Assembly: GCA_022449545.1 (NCBI GenBank)
Contig: JAKUPN010000002.1
Location: forward strand, 1 to 64,000
Length of the DNA: 64,000 nucleotides
DNA from: Alphaproteobacteria bacterium
GTDB taxonomy: Bacteria; Pseudomonadota; Alphaproteobacteria; UBA6615
Reading direction: 5' to 3'
The position numbers and the translations under genes were made by a program. A model generated the notes under the pieces. That model was not told where the DNA came from, made no database searches, and saw only the letters and a list, made by a program, of their open reading frames with translations. The first letter of the stretch is position 1; the number at the start of each line of letters is the position of its first letter. Shown one piece after another: positions 27,006 through 35,649 of this stretch.

Positions 27006-27827
27006 ATGCGAATTGTTGATGCACAAATACATTTATGGGAAAGTGGAAACCCTAGCAGAGCCCATCTTCAGGAATCCTCATTCGTTTCAGAACGAGCAAT
27101 AAAACTTATGGATGAAGCTGGTGTCAGTGCGGCTGTTATTCATTTAGCCCCTTGGGATCCGAATTGTCATCAAGTTGCCCTCGACGCGGTTAAAAAACAC
27201 CCTAAACGTTTTGCGATGCTAGGAGAGCTTCTATTAACGGACCCTAAAGCGAAAGGCCAAATCGGCCATGTTTTAGCTGAACCTGGTGTACTGGGTTTAC
27301 GTTATATTTTTATTAATAATCCCGAAAAACAACTACTACATAATGGAGACATAGATTGGCTTTGGTCGGCTGCAGAAGAATTCAGTGTGCCGATTACACT
27401 GATGGCTACGGATTCATTATCCCTGATTGGAGACATTGCAGAAAGGCATCCAGGGCTGAAGATCACAATAGATCATCTTGGGGGTAGAGGTGGATTGACA
27501 ACGCTGAAGGATCATGAAGCCATGGTTCACATGCCTCACCTTGTGGCATTAGCAAAACACTCAAATATAGCCGTTAAGGCAACTGGTGCTCCTGCCTATT
27601 CGGATGAACCGTATCCCTTCCCAATTATGCAATCATACATACGCCAAATATTCGATGCTTATGGACCCGATAGAATCTTTTGGGGAACTGATATAACAAA
27701 AATGAAGTGCTCGTGGAAAGATTGTATTGATATGTTTACCGAAGAGTTATCCTGGTTGAGCCAAGAAGATAAGCGTTTGGTTATGGGTGATGCTGTCTGC
27801 TCTTGGTGGGGTTGGGATAGGGACTAG
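27006..27827 (+). CDS. Amidohydrolase family 2 (COG3618-type TIM-barrel) protein
   Basis: Metal-dependent hydrolase or lactonase of 273 residues from ATG 27006 (MRIVDAQIHLWESGNPSRAH). Family residues include the first-strand DAQIHLW, TIDHLGGRGG around the middle and FWGTDITKMKC near the end with the metal-linked Asp. A longer reading to 26907 adds an unconserved hydrophobic stretch and overlaps the divergent gene's leader, so I reject it. Relatives act on 2-pyrone dicarboxylate, lactones and related ring compounds, which fits a ring-cleavage theme. It is convergent with the MORN-like gene 12 bases on. Confidence 0.85.
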   Translation: MRIVDAQIHLWESGNPSRAHLQESSFVSERAIKLMDEAGVSAAVIHLAPWDPNCHQVALDAVKKHPKRFAMLGELLLTDPKAKGQIGHVLAEPGVLGLRYIFINNPEKQLLHNGDIDWLWSAAEEFSVPITLMATDSLSLIGDIAERHPGLKITIDHLGGRGGLTTLKDHEAMVHMPHLVALAKHSNIAVKATGAPAYSDEPYPFPIMQSYIRQIFDAYGPDRIFWGTDITKMKCSWKDCIDMFTEELSWLSQEDKRLVMGDAVCSWWGWDRD

Positions 27828-27839
27828 AGGTTGTCGTAT

Positions 27840-28205
27840 TCACTCTAATATTTTTACTCCGTCTCGATAGTTTCCACTATATTTTAAATTTAGCCGGCCG
27901 TCTGAATAGTATGAAACCCAAGGCCCTTCGTACTTACCGTTTCTAAATGATCCTTTAAACCAAAGTTGTCCATTTTTATGATAGGATTCGTATGGACCGC
28001 TAACCTTGCCGTTCTGATATGTTTTTTTAAAAATATATCCCTCAGAGCTTTTGCCCCTAACAGAGCCTGTGAAAGGAATCTTCGAGTGCTTTTTGTAAAT
28101 TACACCTTCCCGGTTTTCCAATTCAATTGGAGAAACGGTCTCACTCAACGTTACAGAAGAAATCAAACAGGTCAGGATGCTAAATAGTATGATAGCTTTT
28201 TTCAT
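27840..28205 (-). CDS. Secreted MORN-repeat protein
   Basis: Small exported protein of 121 residues. Residues 1-20 are a Sec signal peptide ending near VTLS-ET. After it come repeated YxNGK/xGPYExYxxNG units: TYQNGKVSGPYESYHKNG, then GSFRNGKYEGPWVSYYSDGR, then GNYRDGVKIL. These are the MORN or YwqK-like repeats. Such periplasmic or outer-membrane proteins are widespread with unknown roles, so no function is assigned. It lies upstream of the tRNA in the genome's plus direction but is on the minus strand. Confidence 0.82.
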   Translation of the reverse strand: MKKAIILFSILTCLISSVTLSETVSPIELENREGVIYKKHSKIPFTGSVRGKSSEGYIFKKTYQNGKVSGPYESYHKNGQLWFKGSFRNGKYEGPWVSYYSDGRLNLKYSGNYRDGVKILE

Positions 28206-28312
28206 GAAAAAGTTTTTTTCAAATCTTCAATTATACAAATTACGTAATTTGGTCCCTTCAGGATTATGTTTTTCTGAGATAATTTTAAAGGAGATTATTT
28301 GTGGTAAAAGGG

Positions 28313-28388
28313 TGGTGCCGCATGGGTGATTTGAACACCCGACCCCAGCATTACGAATGCTGTGCTCTACCAACTGAGCTAATGCGGC
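28313..28388 (-). tRNA. tRNA-Thr (anticodon CGT)
   Basis: The minus strand folds into a full cloverleaf: acceptor stem GCCGCAT/ATGCGGC, D stem GCTC/GAGC with AGTTGGTA loop, anticodon stem CAGCA/TGCTG with loop TTCGTAA, and T stem GGGTG/CACCC with loop TTCAAAT. Loop positions 34-36 give CGT, reading codon ACG for threonine. The CCA end is encoded (28313-28315). It marks the edge between the core block and the catabolic region. I saw no second copy of its 3' end that would indicate an attachment site. Confidence 0.97.
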
Positions 28389-28461
28389 ATAGATCGATAA
28401 CCTCCACAGGTGTTTAATTTATATAAGACTATATAACGTTAATTGCATTTAAAAATTACTA

Positions 28462-29451
28462 TTAGCTTACCTCTAGCATGATTCTTCCAAAGTGTTTATT
28501 TTCCGCCATTCGTTCAAGAGCAGAAGCGGCATCTGAAAAATGAAATGTAGAATCTATAGGCATTGTAAGCTTTCCTTGCCCAACAGCTTCCCACAGATCA
28601 TTCTTGGCTAAACGTATTACTTCTATTTTTTCCGCCGGGGATCGAGTTCGACCTGTGGTTCCAATGTAAATGATTCTCCGTTCAGCATGAAGGTCACTGT
28701 TAAAGTCAGCATTAAGGCCGCCAAGGCGTCCAACGTTTATAATGCGGCCATTAAGCGCAGTAGCTCTAAGATTTTGATTAGTGGTTGATCCTGATACGTT
28801 ATCTATAATTAGATTAACCCCTTCTCCGTCAGTGGCTTCCAGTACATGATCAACCCAAGTTTCATCATTTGAATCTAACGAAAAGTCTGCACCAAAATCT
28901 TTAAGTTTATCTCGTCTTTCAGGGTTAGTTGAGGTACCAAATACTAGCTTTGCACCCAAAAATTTTCCAATTTGTAGGCCCATGATACCAACACCGCTGC
29001 TAGCGCCCTGAATTAGGATTGACTGCCCTGCTTTGAACTCTCCATTCGTTACAATAGCATCATGCATGGTTGCGACCGCAGACAGTAGACTGCCAGCTTG
29101 TATATAGTCCATTTCGTCTGATGGGAATGGTAATGTTGTTCGCCAATCACTAAGAGCATACTCAGCCCAACCAGCGGCTCCAACACCCATTACTCTATCT
29201 CCTGGGGAAAACCCTTTGCATTCGGCACCAGCCTCTACAACCTCCCCACAGAATGAAGCGCCCATTACCTTTTCTGAGCCTCCACCCACATGGCCAAAGT
29301 TTTGCCCTTGAACAGTAAGAAGGTCAGATCTGTTTACACTACAAGACCTCACTTTTATCATCAGCTGAGAAGGTTTAGGTTGAGGCCGATCTACACTTGC
29401 TATTTGAACGCCGTTCTCACGGACAACTACAGCCTTCATTTTTTCTGACAT
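28462..29451 (-). CDS. Zinc-binding dehydrogenase family quinone oxidoreductase (MDR superfamily)
   Basis: Medium-chain dehydrogenase/reductase of 329 residues, probably NADPH-dependent. The N-terminal GroES-like domain has KVRSCSVNRSDLLTVQGQ and GASFCGEVVEAG; the Rossmann domain has ILIQGASSGVGIMGLQIGKF. The zinc-ligand Cys and His set of alcohol dehydrogenases is absent, so it belongs with quinone or enone reductases. It starts at ATG and stands alone between the tRNA and a gap with one tiny gene. Substrate unknown. Confidence 0.88.
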   Translation of the reverse strand: MSEKMKAVVVRENGVQIASVDRPQPKPSQLMIKVRSCSVNRSDLLTVQGQNFGHVGGGSEKVMGASFCGEVVEAGAECKGFSPGDRVMGVGAAGWAEYALSDWRTTLPFPSDEMDYIQAGSLLSAVATMHDAIVTNGEFKAGQSILIQGASSGVGIMGLQIGKFLGAKLVFGTSTNPERRDKLKDFGADFSLDSNDETWVDHVLEATDGEGVNLIIDNVSGSTTNQNLRATALNGRIINVGRLGGLNADFNSDLHAERRIIYIGTTGRTRSPAEKIEVIRLAKNDLWEAVGQGKLTMPIDSTFHFSDAASALERMAENKHFGRIMLEVS

Positions 29452-29555
29452 AAAACATTCTCCGGTTAGATGTTTTTCTTTATTAAGATTTTATGAGGTG
29501 CATTACTTTTCAATACTATTGTTTAAACATGTATGACATAGATTATATAGGCCTA

Positions 29556-29687
29556 TTAGTGAGGAAAAATTAGTATAGCAATTGTAGATATCCAAATAGA
29601 TAAAACAAATCCGACCCAAGCTGCGCTAATAGCGCAGATTATACTCAGGACTAGCCAGTTCCTTAAGAAGCCGCGAGTTGGTTTCAT
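29556..29687 (-). CDS. Small putative membrane protein (43 residues)
   Basis: I found this in the 361-base gap 29452-29812, where nothing else is evident. The frame begins ATG-AAA-CCA and reads MKPTRGFLRN, then one long hydrophobic helix (WLVLSIICAISAAWVGFVLS through IWISTIAILIF) and ends PH before TAA. AAAAGG lies about nine bases upstream of the ATG. A positive N-terminus and a single helix fit a small inner-membrane protein. I recognise no family. A GCGCTATTAGCGC inverted repeat lies inside it. Real expression is unproven. Confidence 0.5.
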   Translation of the reverse strand: MKPTRGFLRNWLVLSIICAISAAWVGFVLSIWISTIAILIFPH

Positions 29688-29812
29688 AAAATATAACCTT
29701 TTAAAACTGATAGCTTAATTTAACTCAAATAAAAAAATTACACACTAATATATATAGCCATAAGCTTAATTAAAATTTAAAGTAGCTAAAGGTATTATAA
29801 AACGTGTAATTG

Positions 29813-30517
29813 ATGAACTATTTAAATCAAAATCTTTTATTAGTTCCCGGTCTTATCTGTGACGATGAAATTTGGGCTTATCCGCAAAAATATTTGGCTG
29901 ATATAGCTAAAATATCTATTTTACCAATGAATGAGGCAGTTACTATGCAAAGCTTAGCTGCCGCCGTCTTGAAAAATGGACCTGAAGAATTTGCAATTGC
30001 CGGATTTTCAATGGGAGGCTATGTCGCATTAGAGGTTTTGCGGCAAGCTCCCGATCGAGTAACGCGCATCGCACTTTTGGACACATCTTCTAGAGTTGAC
30101 TCACAAGAAAAAATAGAAAGCAGGAATATAGCCATCTCTGATTGTGAAGAAGGTCGGTTTGGATGTCTCCTGGATCGTTTTGTCCCTAAATTGTTGACGC
30201 CTAAAAACCTTGAGGGACCCATTGGGGCTAAGGTTAGGAATATGGGTGAGCGAGTGGGTCCAAAGCTCTTTGCTAATAGGCATCGAGCAATGTTAACCAG
30301 AATCGATTCGAGAAAAGTTCTCAAAAATACTAATATACCTGTCAGGGCTATTGTCGGTCGAAATGATGCACTGACATCTGTTGAAGAGCATGAGGAAATA
30401 GCAGACTTAGCTCCACATGGCCGACTTTCTTTAATAGAGGATTGTGCTCATATGCCACCCTTTGAAACACCTCAGGCAACTACAGCTTTACTCCGTGATT
30501 GGTTGCTTTATGACTGA
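29813..30517 (+). CDS. Alpha/beta hydrolase
   Basis: Hydrolase of 234 residues with an intact triad: nucleophile S66 in GFSMGGYVAL, the acid Asp in VGRNDALTS, and the His in EDCAHMPPFETP. The oxyanion region is LLLVPGLICDDEIW. It starts at ATG 29813; an in-frame TTG one codon earlier is possible. It leads a likely operon with hyuA (18 bases on) and hyuB, so it probably acts on an ester, amide or thioester made or consumed by that pair. Specific substrate unknown. Confidence 0.85.
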   Translation: MNYLNQNLLLVPGLICDDEIWAYPQKYLADIAKISILPMNEAVTMQSLAAAVLKNGPEEFAIAGFSMGGYVALEVLRQAPDRVTRIALLDTSSRVDSQEKIESRNIAISDCEEGRFGCLLDRFVPKLLTPKNLEGPIGAKVRNMGERVGPKLFANRHRAMLTRIDSRKVLKNTNIPVRAIVGRNDALTSVEEHEEIADLAPHGRLSLIEDCAHMPPFETPQATTALLRDWLLYD

Positions 30518-30535
30518 AAAATTAAAGTAAAAGTT

Positions 30536-32575
30536 ATGGCAAAGCGACTAGCCGTAGACATTGGGGGAACTTTTGTAGATGCAATAGTATACGATACATT
30601 GAGTGGCGAATTACGACTTGAAAAAGATTTTACTACTCCCGAAAATGCGTCTAAAGGAGTTCTTGCTACGATTGGACGCCTTAACTTACAACTATCAGAT
30701 GTAGAGACATTCGTTCATGGAACTACACTAGGTCTCAATACAGTATTAGAACGTAAAGGCGTTCCGACTGGAATTATTACCAATTCTGGTTTCGAAGACG
30801 TATTCGAGACTGGTCGCTATCATCGTCCAAGAGAAAAGATGTATAAGTTGGTCTATGATGATCCACCCGTTTTAATTGCAAAACGCTATCGGTTAGGTGT
30901 TTCTGGACGACTGAGTGCGAGTGGGGAAGAGATAACACCACTAGACGAAGTTGCCATTAGAAAAGCCGCAAAGAAATTAATTGAAGACATGGACCGTGAA
31001 TCATTAGCGATATGCTTCCTGCATTCGTATAGAAATCCAGCTCAGGAAGTACTAGCAAAGAAGATTATTGAAGAGACATACCCTGATGTCTCAGTGTCGA
31101 TATCCTCAGATATAGTTCGTGAATACCGCGAATATGAACGTACCAGCACTACAGTAGTTAATGCCTATGTTAAACCAATCTTCCAAGAATATATTTTAGG
31201 TTTAGAAAAAAACATCAAAAAATCTGGGTTTATTGGTGAATTCTATATAACCCGATCAGGTGGCGGTGCCCTAAAGGCTACAAACTCGGTTGATGCTCCT
31301 GTAAATACAATATTTTCAGGGCCTGCGGGAGGGTTGATCGGTACTGTAGCTTTATCAAAACTCACGGATCGACCGAATATTATAGCTGTTGATATGGGGG
31401 GGACTTCAACAGATGCATGTGTTGTTTATAACGGACAGCCTGCGCTTAAATACGAAGCTTCGCTTGAAAATTTGCCGTTAATGATCCCGACCTATGATAT
31501 TTCTACTATTGGTGCGGGGGGAGGCTCTTTAGCAAGAGAAGAAGATGGACTTTTACGTGTCGGACCACAATCTGCAGGCGCTATACCAGGACCGGTCTGT
31601 TATGGGAAAGGCGGGACACAGCCATCTCTCACTGATGCAGCTCTCACTATGGGGTATCTTAATCCAGATAATTTTTTAGGAGGAGAGATGCGACTTGAAG
31701 CATCGAAAGCTGAGGAAGCGCTTCGAAAGCATGTTAGTGAACCTCTTAGTTTAGATATAATATCCGCCTGTAGAGGCATTTATGATGTTCTGTTGGCTAA
31801 AACGGTAAGTGCTATTAGAGAGATTACGGTTGAAGCAGGCCTTGATCCGCGTGAGTTCTCTATGCTCGGATTTGGGGGCGGCGGAGGCATGTTTGTTCCC
31901 TTAGTGGGGCGCGAAATGGGAACAAAAGAAATTATAATTCCTCAAGCATCATCAGTTTTTTCAGCATGGGGCATGCTGATGACGGACATCGTTCAAGAAT
32001 ACGCGCAAACCGTATTACTTTTACTCGATGATATAGAAATGATCGATTTAACATCTGCGATTAGCGAATTAGCTATCAGTGCTAAGAGTGATCTCTCTAA
32101 GGGAGGGTTTTCGGAAAACTTTCAATTTATTGAGCGCTTTGCAGAGCTTCGGTACTTTGGACAAGAACATACCCTTGAAGTATCGATCGATGGTATATCT
32201 AGTCTAGATGAAATTAGAAAACGCTTTAATGAAGCCCACTTTCATCGATATGGACACTCAATGAATGATCCGGTGCAACTTGTTAATATAAGGGTTCGCG
32301 GGACGGGCCAAGAATCAAAACCAAACCTTAATGAGATTTCCATTAGACCTTTTGTAAAACCTATACCTCAACTGGGCACTCGAACTGCTTATTGTTTTGC
32401 CTCTGGTCGATTAGTTGAATTCGCCGTATATGATCGGGAAGCCTTAATGGCTGGCGATAACCTTCCAGGTCCAGCAATACTAGAAGAAACGACAGCAACT
32501 ACTGTCTTTTATAGTGATCAGAAGGCAGAGGTAGATAAATATGGGCAAATAATCATCACACGGGAGATGAGATAA
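30536..32575 (+). CDS. hyuA: Hydantoinase/oxoprolinase family protein, subunit A (first pair)
   Basis: ATP-binding subunit of 679 residues in the hydantoinase A/oxoprolinase/acetone-carboxylase family. The N-terminal domain has DIGGTFVDAIVYD (phosphate-binding, residues 8-20) and FVHGTTLGLNTVLERKG. The middle has SGPAGGLIGT, VDMGGTSTDACVV and STIGAGGGSLA, with GGTQPSLTDA before the C-terminal third. These enzymes use ATP to hydrolyse cyclic amides or to carboxylate ketones. It overlaps hyuB by one base (TAATG). Which reaction applies here is open; no gamma-type small subunit is next to this pair. Confidence 0.9.
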   Translation: MAKRLAVDIGGTFVDAIVYDTLSGELRLEKDFTTPENASKGVLATIGRLNLQLSDVETFVHGTTLGLNTVLERKGVPTGIITNSGFEDVFETGRYHRPREKMYKLVYDDPPVLIAKRYRLGVSGRLSASGEEITPLDEVAIRKAAKKLIEDMDRESLAICFLHSYRNPAQEVLAKKIIEETYPDVSVSISSDIVREYREYERTSTTVVNAYVKPIFQEYILGLEKNIKKSGFIGEFYITRSGGGALKATNSVDAPVNTIFSGPAGGLIGTVALSKLTDRPNIIAVDMGGTSTDACVVYNGQPALKYEASLENLPLMIPTYDISTIGAGGGSLAREEDGLLRVGPQSAGAIPGPVCYGKGGTQPSLTDAALTMGYLNPDNFLGGEMRLEASKAEEALRKHVSEPLSLDIISACRGIYDVLLAKTVSAIREITVEAGLDPREFSMLGFGGGGGMFVPLVGREMGTKEIIIPQASSVFSAWGMLMTDIVQEYAQTVLLLLDDIEMIDLTSAISELAISAKSDLSKGGFSENFQFIERFAELRYFGQEHTLEVSIDGISSLDEIRKRFNEAHFHRYGHSMNDPVQLVNIRVRGTGQESKPNLNEISIRPFVKPIPQLGTRTAYCFASGRLVEFAVYDREALMAGDNLPGPAILEETTATTVFYSDQKAEVDKYGQIIITREMR

Positions 32576-34401
32576 TGAATGACATTAATATGGATAAAGT
32601 TTCGGTGGATGCTGCTACCACTGAAGTTATTCGTCATTACATCTCGTCGGCAGCCAGTGAGATGGAAAGGACACTTGTTCGAACTGCTTACTCTACAATC
32701 ATTTATGAAATTAATGACTATGGGCTATCTATTTTTGACAGAGAATTACGCTTGTTGGGTGATTCAACGGGCCTTTCAACATTTCTTGGTGCGAATGAGT
32801 ACGCTGTGGCGAAATGTCAAGATCTAGGTTTATTTGACGGAATTGGTCCGGGTGATGTGATTATGATGAATGTGCCATACGTGACCGGGGCGCACACAAA
32901 TGATGCAATTCTTGTTCGAGGAGCGTTCTTAGGCGGTAAGCTTATAGCTTATGCCTGTGTTCGCGCTCACTGGACCGATATAGGGGGCAAGGACCCAGGT
33001 TACATATTAGATTCAACAACTATTCATCAAGAAGGATTATTGATCCCAGGGATCAAGATTGTTGAAGCTGGAACACTTAATGAGTCTGTTTTAAGAATAA
33101 TGCGAGCAAACTCGCGAGCCCCGGTTACGATAATGGGAGATATGAATGCAGAGATAGCCTGTCTCAAAGTTGGCTGCGAAAGAATAGAAGAGTTATATGA
33201 AAAATATGGAGAAGGAATTGTTGAAGCGGCAATAGATCGATTTCTTGACGTAGGCGAAGAGCAGGCACGCAGAGCCCTCAGTGATCTTCCACGTGGCACC
33301 TGGGAAGCTGAAAATTGGATGGATAATGATGGGGTAGATCTAGATAAACTTGTAAGGGTCCACGTTAAAGTCACAATTGATGATAAGGGTATGAAGTTTG
33401 ATTTCAGCGGTTCTAGTGATCGAGTGCGTGGACCAATAAATCTGGCTTTGGGTATGACTCATTCGGTTTGCAGGATAGTATTTAAGTCATTAACAACGCC
33501 TGACGAACCCTCAAATGGTGGTCAGTTTCGACCAATTGAAGTTATTGCACCGGAAGGGAATTTGTTTCATGCAGTCTACCCAGCCCCAGTTTTTACAATT
33601 TGGGCGAGTGTTATAGCGATTGAGACCATTTATAAGGCATTGGCTGAAGCAATGCCGCAAGCCATTCCAGCTAGTTCAGGAGGAGATCTAGGTGACCCTG
33701 GGTTTTACGGTATTGAGCCATATACTGGTCGTCAGATATGGCATCAGACCAACTCTGGTGTAGGTTGGGGAGCTCGAGCTGACATGGATGGTCTGAACGC
33801 CGTACATCACATCTCGATGTGCACCCTTAAAAATGTTCCAGTTGAGGTTCTTGAAACTCGCCTACCGGTCATGGTGACCGAATCTGGTTTACGTCAAGAT
33901 TCTGGAGGCCCAGGTCGTAATCGGGGCGGACTAGGCACCGTAAGGAATTTTCATTTTCTAGATAAATTTGGAGCTTTAACTATTGTTAAAAAATCAAAAA
34001 CCCCTGGTTGGGGTCTTGAGGGCGGTGAGGCTGGGCCTATGAATGTGGGTATTTTGAAACCAGCAGATGGGGATAGTAATTGGAAAGATAGATGGGCGAG
34101 AGATATAGTTGTTTATTCTGATAATGATGATGTTTGGGAAAATGAAGATCCATCCAAAAAATATGTTGGGATGTATAGGGGGGAGTTTGGGCCCGGAGAT
34201 GAAATTTTATATCTTGCTGCTGGCGGTGGTGGTTATGGTTCCCCGTTAGAACGGGACATTAAAAAAGTTAAAGACGATGTTATTGACGGTTATGTGTCCA
34301 AAGAAGCAGCAAGACACTCATATGGTGTGGTTATTAATGAAGACATGGAAATAAACTATGAGGAAACTGAACTTCTTCGATCTATAGGGTTGAAAAACTA
34401 G
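32575..34401 (+). CDS. hyuB: Hydantoinase family protein, subunit B (first pair)
   Basis: Partner subunit of 608 residues, HyuB family. Marks include the N-terminal AASEMERTLVRTAYSTIIYE, MNVPYVTGAHTNDAI, the HWTDIGGKDPG segment with metal-binding His, and SGPGRNRGGLGTVRNF-like spacing near residue 440 (DSGGPGRNRGGLG). It ends with AGGGGYGSPLERD, the usual C-terminal signature, and lacks the extra cysteine domain seen in the second pair's HyuB. Translation is coupled to hyuA by the one-base overlap. The nitronate monooxygenase gene converges on it seven bases on. Confidence 0.9.
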   Translation: MNDINMDKVSVDAATTEVIRHYISSAASEMERTLVRTAYSTIIYEINDYGLSIFDRELRLLGDSTGLSTFLGANEYAVAKCQDLGLFDGIGPGDVIMMNVPYVTGAHTNDAILVRGAFLGGKLIAYACVRAHWTDIGGKDPGYILDSTTIHQEGLLIPGIKIVEAGTLNESVLRIMRANSRAPVTIMGDMNAEIACLKVGCERIEELYEKYGEGIVEAAIDRFLDVGEEQARRALSDLPRGTWEAENWMDNDGVDLDKLVRVHVKVTIDDKGMKFDFSGSSDRVRGPINLALGMTHSVCRIVFKSLTTPDEPSNGGQFRPIEVIAPEGNLFHAVYPAPVFTIWASVIAIETIYKALAEAMPQAIPASSGGDLGDPGFYGIEPYTGRQIWHQTNSGVGWGARADMDGLNAVHHISMCTLKNVPVEVLETRLPVMVTESGLRQDSGGPGRNRGGLGTVRNFHFLDKFGALTIVKKSKTPGWGLEGGEAGPMNVGILKPADGDSNWKDRWARDIVVYSDNDDVWENEDPSKKYVGMYRGEFGPGDEILYLAAGGGGYGSPLERDIKKVKDDVIDGYVSKEAARHSYGVVINEDMEINYEETELLRSIGLKN

Positions 34402-34407
34402 TGTAGT

Positions 34408-35448
34408 TTATGAATCGGCCAGTTTCATTTCTTCATATAATGCAAGCATTAGTTCTTCTGCAGGCATGGCTCGTATTTTGTCAAAGGATTTTCCTGCCCA
34501 TAAACTCTGGTATTCGCCGTCATTATTAATAGCAGCTAGTTTTCGTAATGTACCAGTCATCGTATTTTGTAATGGGAAAGGAAGAACTGTTTTGTTCTCC
34601 ATTAACTTTATAAATTGGTTATTTATGCCTTGAGCACGGCGACCTGAAAAAGCTTTAGTGTATGAAGTTTCTCTGTCTTTTTTGTTTAATAGAAACTCTT
34701 TATGAGCTTTTGTAGTTCCTGCTTCTTCACAACAAAGAAATGCAGTTCCCATTTGCGCTGCGGTTGCTCCAATCTTAAGTACTCTATTAATATCTATGCC
34801 ACTCATAATGCCGCCTGCAGCTATAATTGGCAGAGAACTCTCTTTAGTAAGTTTAATAATCAAGTTATCTAAGGATGTTTCTTCGTCTATCTCTTCGGGC
34901 TCAAACACTCCTCTATGTCCGCCTGCTTCAATACCCTGAGCAATAATGAAGTTTGCACCGGATTTATCAATTGCTAATGCCTCATTTATATTTGTTGCTG
35001 TAATGCCGACTGATATACCCAGTGACCGAGCCTTTTGAACAATATTTTGTGAGGGGATACCAAAGTGAAAAGTGAGTATGGCGGGGCGGTGATCCCAAAC
35101 AGGAATTAACAGTTCTTCGATATCAGGATAATAGGGTTCCGAAGGAATTTTAACAGAAAACTCTCCCTTTATTGGTAGACTTCTTATTGCTTCGATAGCA
35201 GCAAGTTGGATTTCTTTATCGGGTAAACTTTCTGGCTTAAACACGAAGAAATTTGCATTAATATATCCGTTGGTCAGTGCTTTTGTTTCTCGTAAGTTTT
35301 CATCAATCTTTTCTGGTTTATCATATGTGAATCCAAAACTTCCAACACCGCCAGCGTTAGCTACGGCACTCGCTAGTTGCGGTGTATTAGGCCCTCCAGC
35401 CATTGGGGCTTGAATGATAGGTATGCCTAGTTGTGAAAATTTAAACAC
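34408..35448 (-). CDS. Nitronate monooxygenase / NPD family flavoprotein
   Basis: FMN-dependent TIM-barrel enzyme of 346 residues in the nitronate monooxygenase (2-nitropropane dioxygenase) family. Seen: IIQAPMAGGPNTPQLASAV at the N-terminus, GVGSFGFTYD, FHFGIPS, a GIEAGGHRG segment binding flavin phosphate, and PIIAAGGIMSG then ATAAQMGTAFLCCEEAG. Nitronates such as propionate-3-nitronate are known substrates, but many members act on other flavin-reducible compounds. It is on the minus strand between two plus-strand operons. Confidence 0.9.
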   Translation of the reverse strand: MFKFSQLGIPIIQAPMAGGPNTPQLASAVANAGGVGSFGFTYDKPEKIDENLRETKALTNGYINANFFVFKPESLPDKEIQLAAIEAIRSLPIKGEFSVKIPSEPYYPDIEELLIPVWDHRPAILTFHFGIPSQNIVQKARSLGISVGITATNINEALAIDKSGANFIIAQGIEAGGHRGVFEPEEIDEETSLDNLIIKLTKESSLPIIAAGGIMSGIDINRVLKIGATAAQMGTAFLCCEEAGTTKAHKEFLLNKKDRETSYTKAFSGRRAQGINNQFIKLMENKTVLPFPLQNTMTGTLRKLAAINNDGEYQSLWAGKSFDKIRAMPAEELMLALYEEMKLADS

Positions 35449-35649
35449 GTTTAAAATCCCAAGTTAATTTTAAGCCTAATCATTAGTATCTATTACATAC
35501 ACTAGAATAGTGTGGATGAAATAAACCATTTGTCGTAAAAATGTATTCCAAATAAAGCGAATGAAAAATAAAAATTTTTTATTTGAAGAATTATTGATAA
35601 ATAGTAAAGGCTCCTGCGTTATGCTGAAACCACAATCGAGGAAAATTTC

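Noticed and set aside
28313-28388. Attachment site at the tRNA-Thr 3' end
   Set aside because: I did not find a repeated copy of the 3' end or an integrase in the window, so there is no positive evidence for integration here.
30019-30324. 101-codon minus-strand frame inside the hydrolase gene at 29813
   Set aside because: The sense strand carries the hydrolase Ser nucleophile and downstream fold; the antisense frame has nothing recognisable.
35564-35584. AT-only inverted repeat (AAATAAAAA / TTTTTATTT) before the first SDR gene
   Set aside because: It has no GC pair, so it would not hold as a terminator; such repeats occur by chance in this AT-rich DNA.
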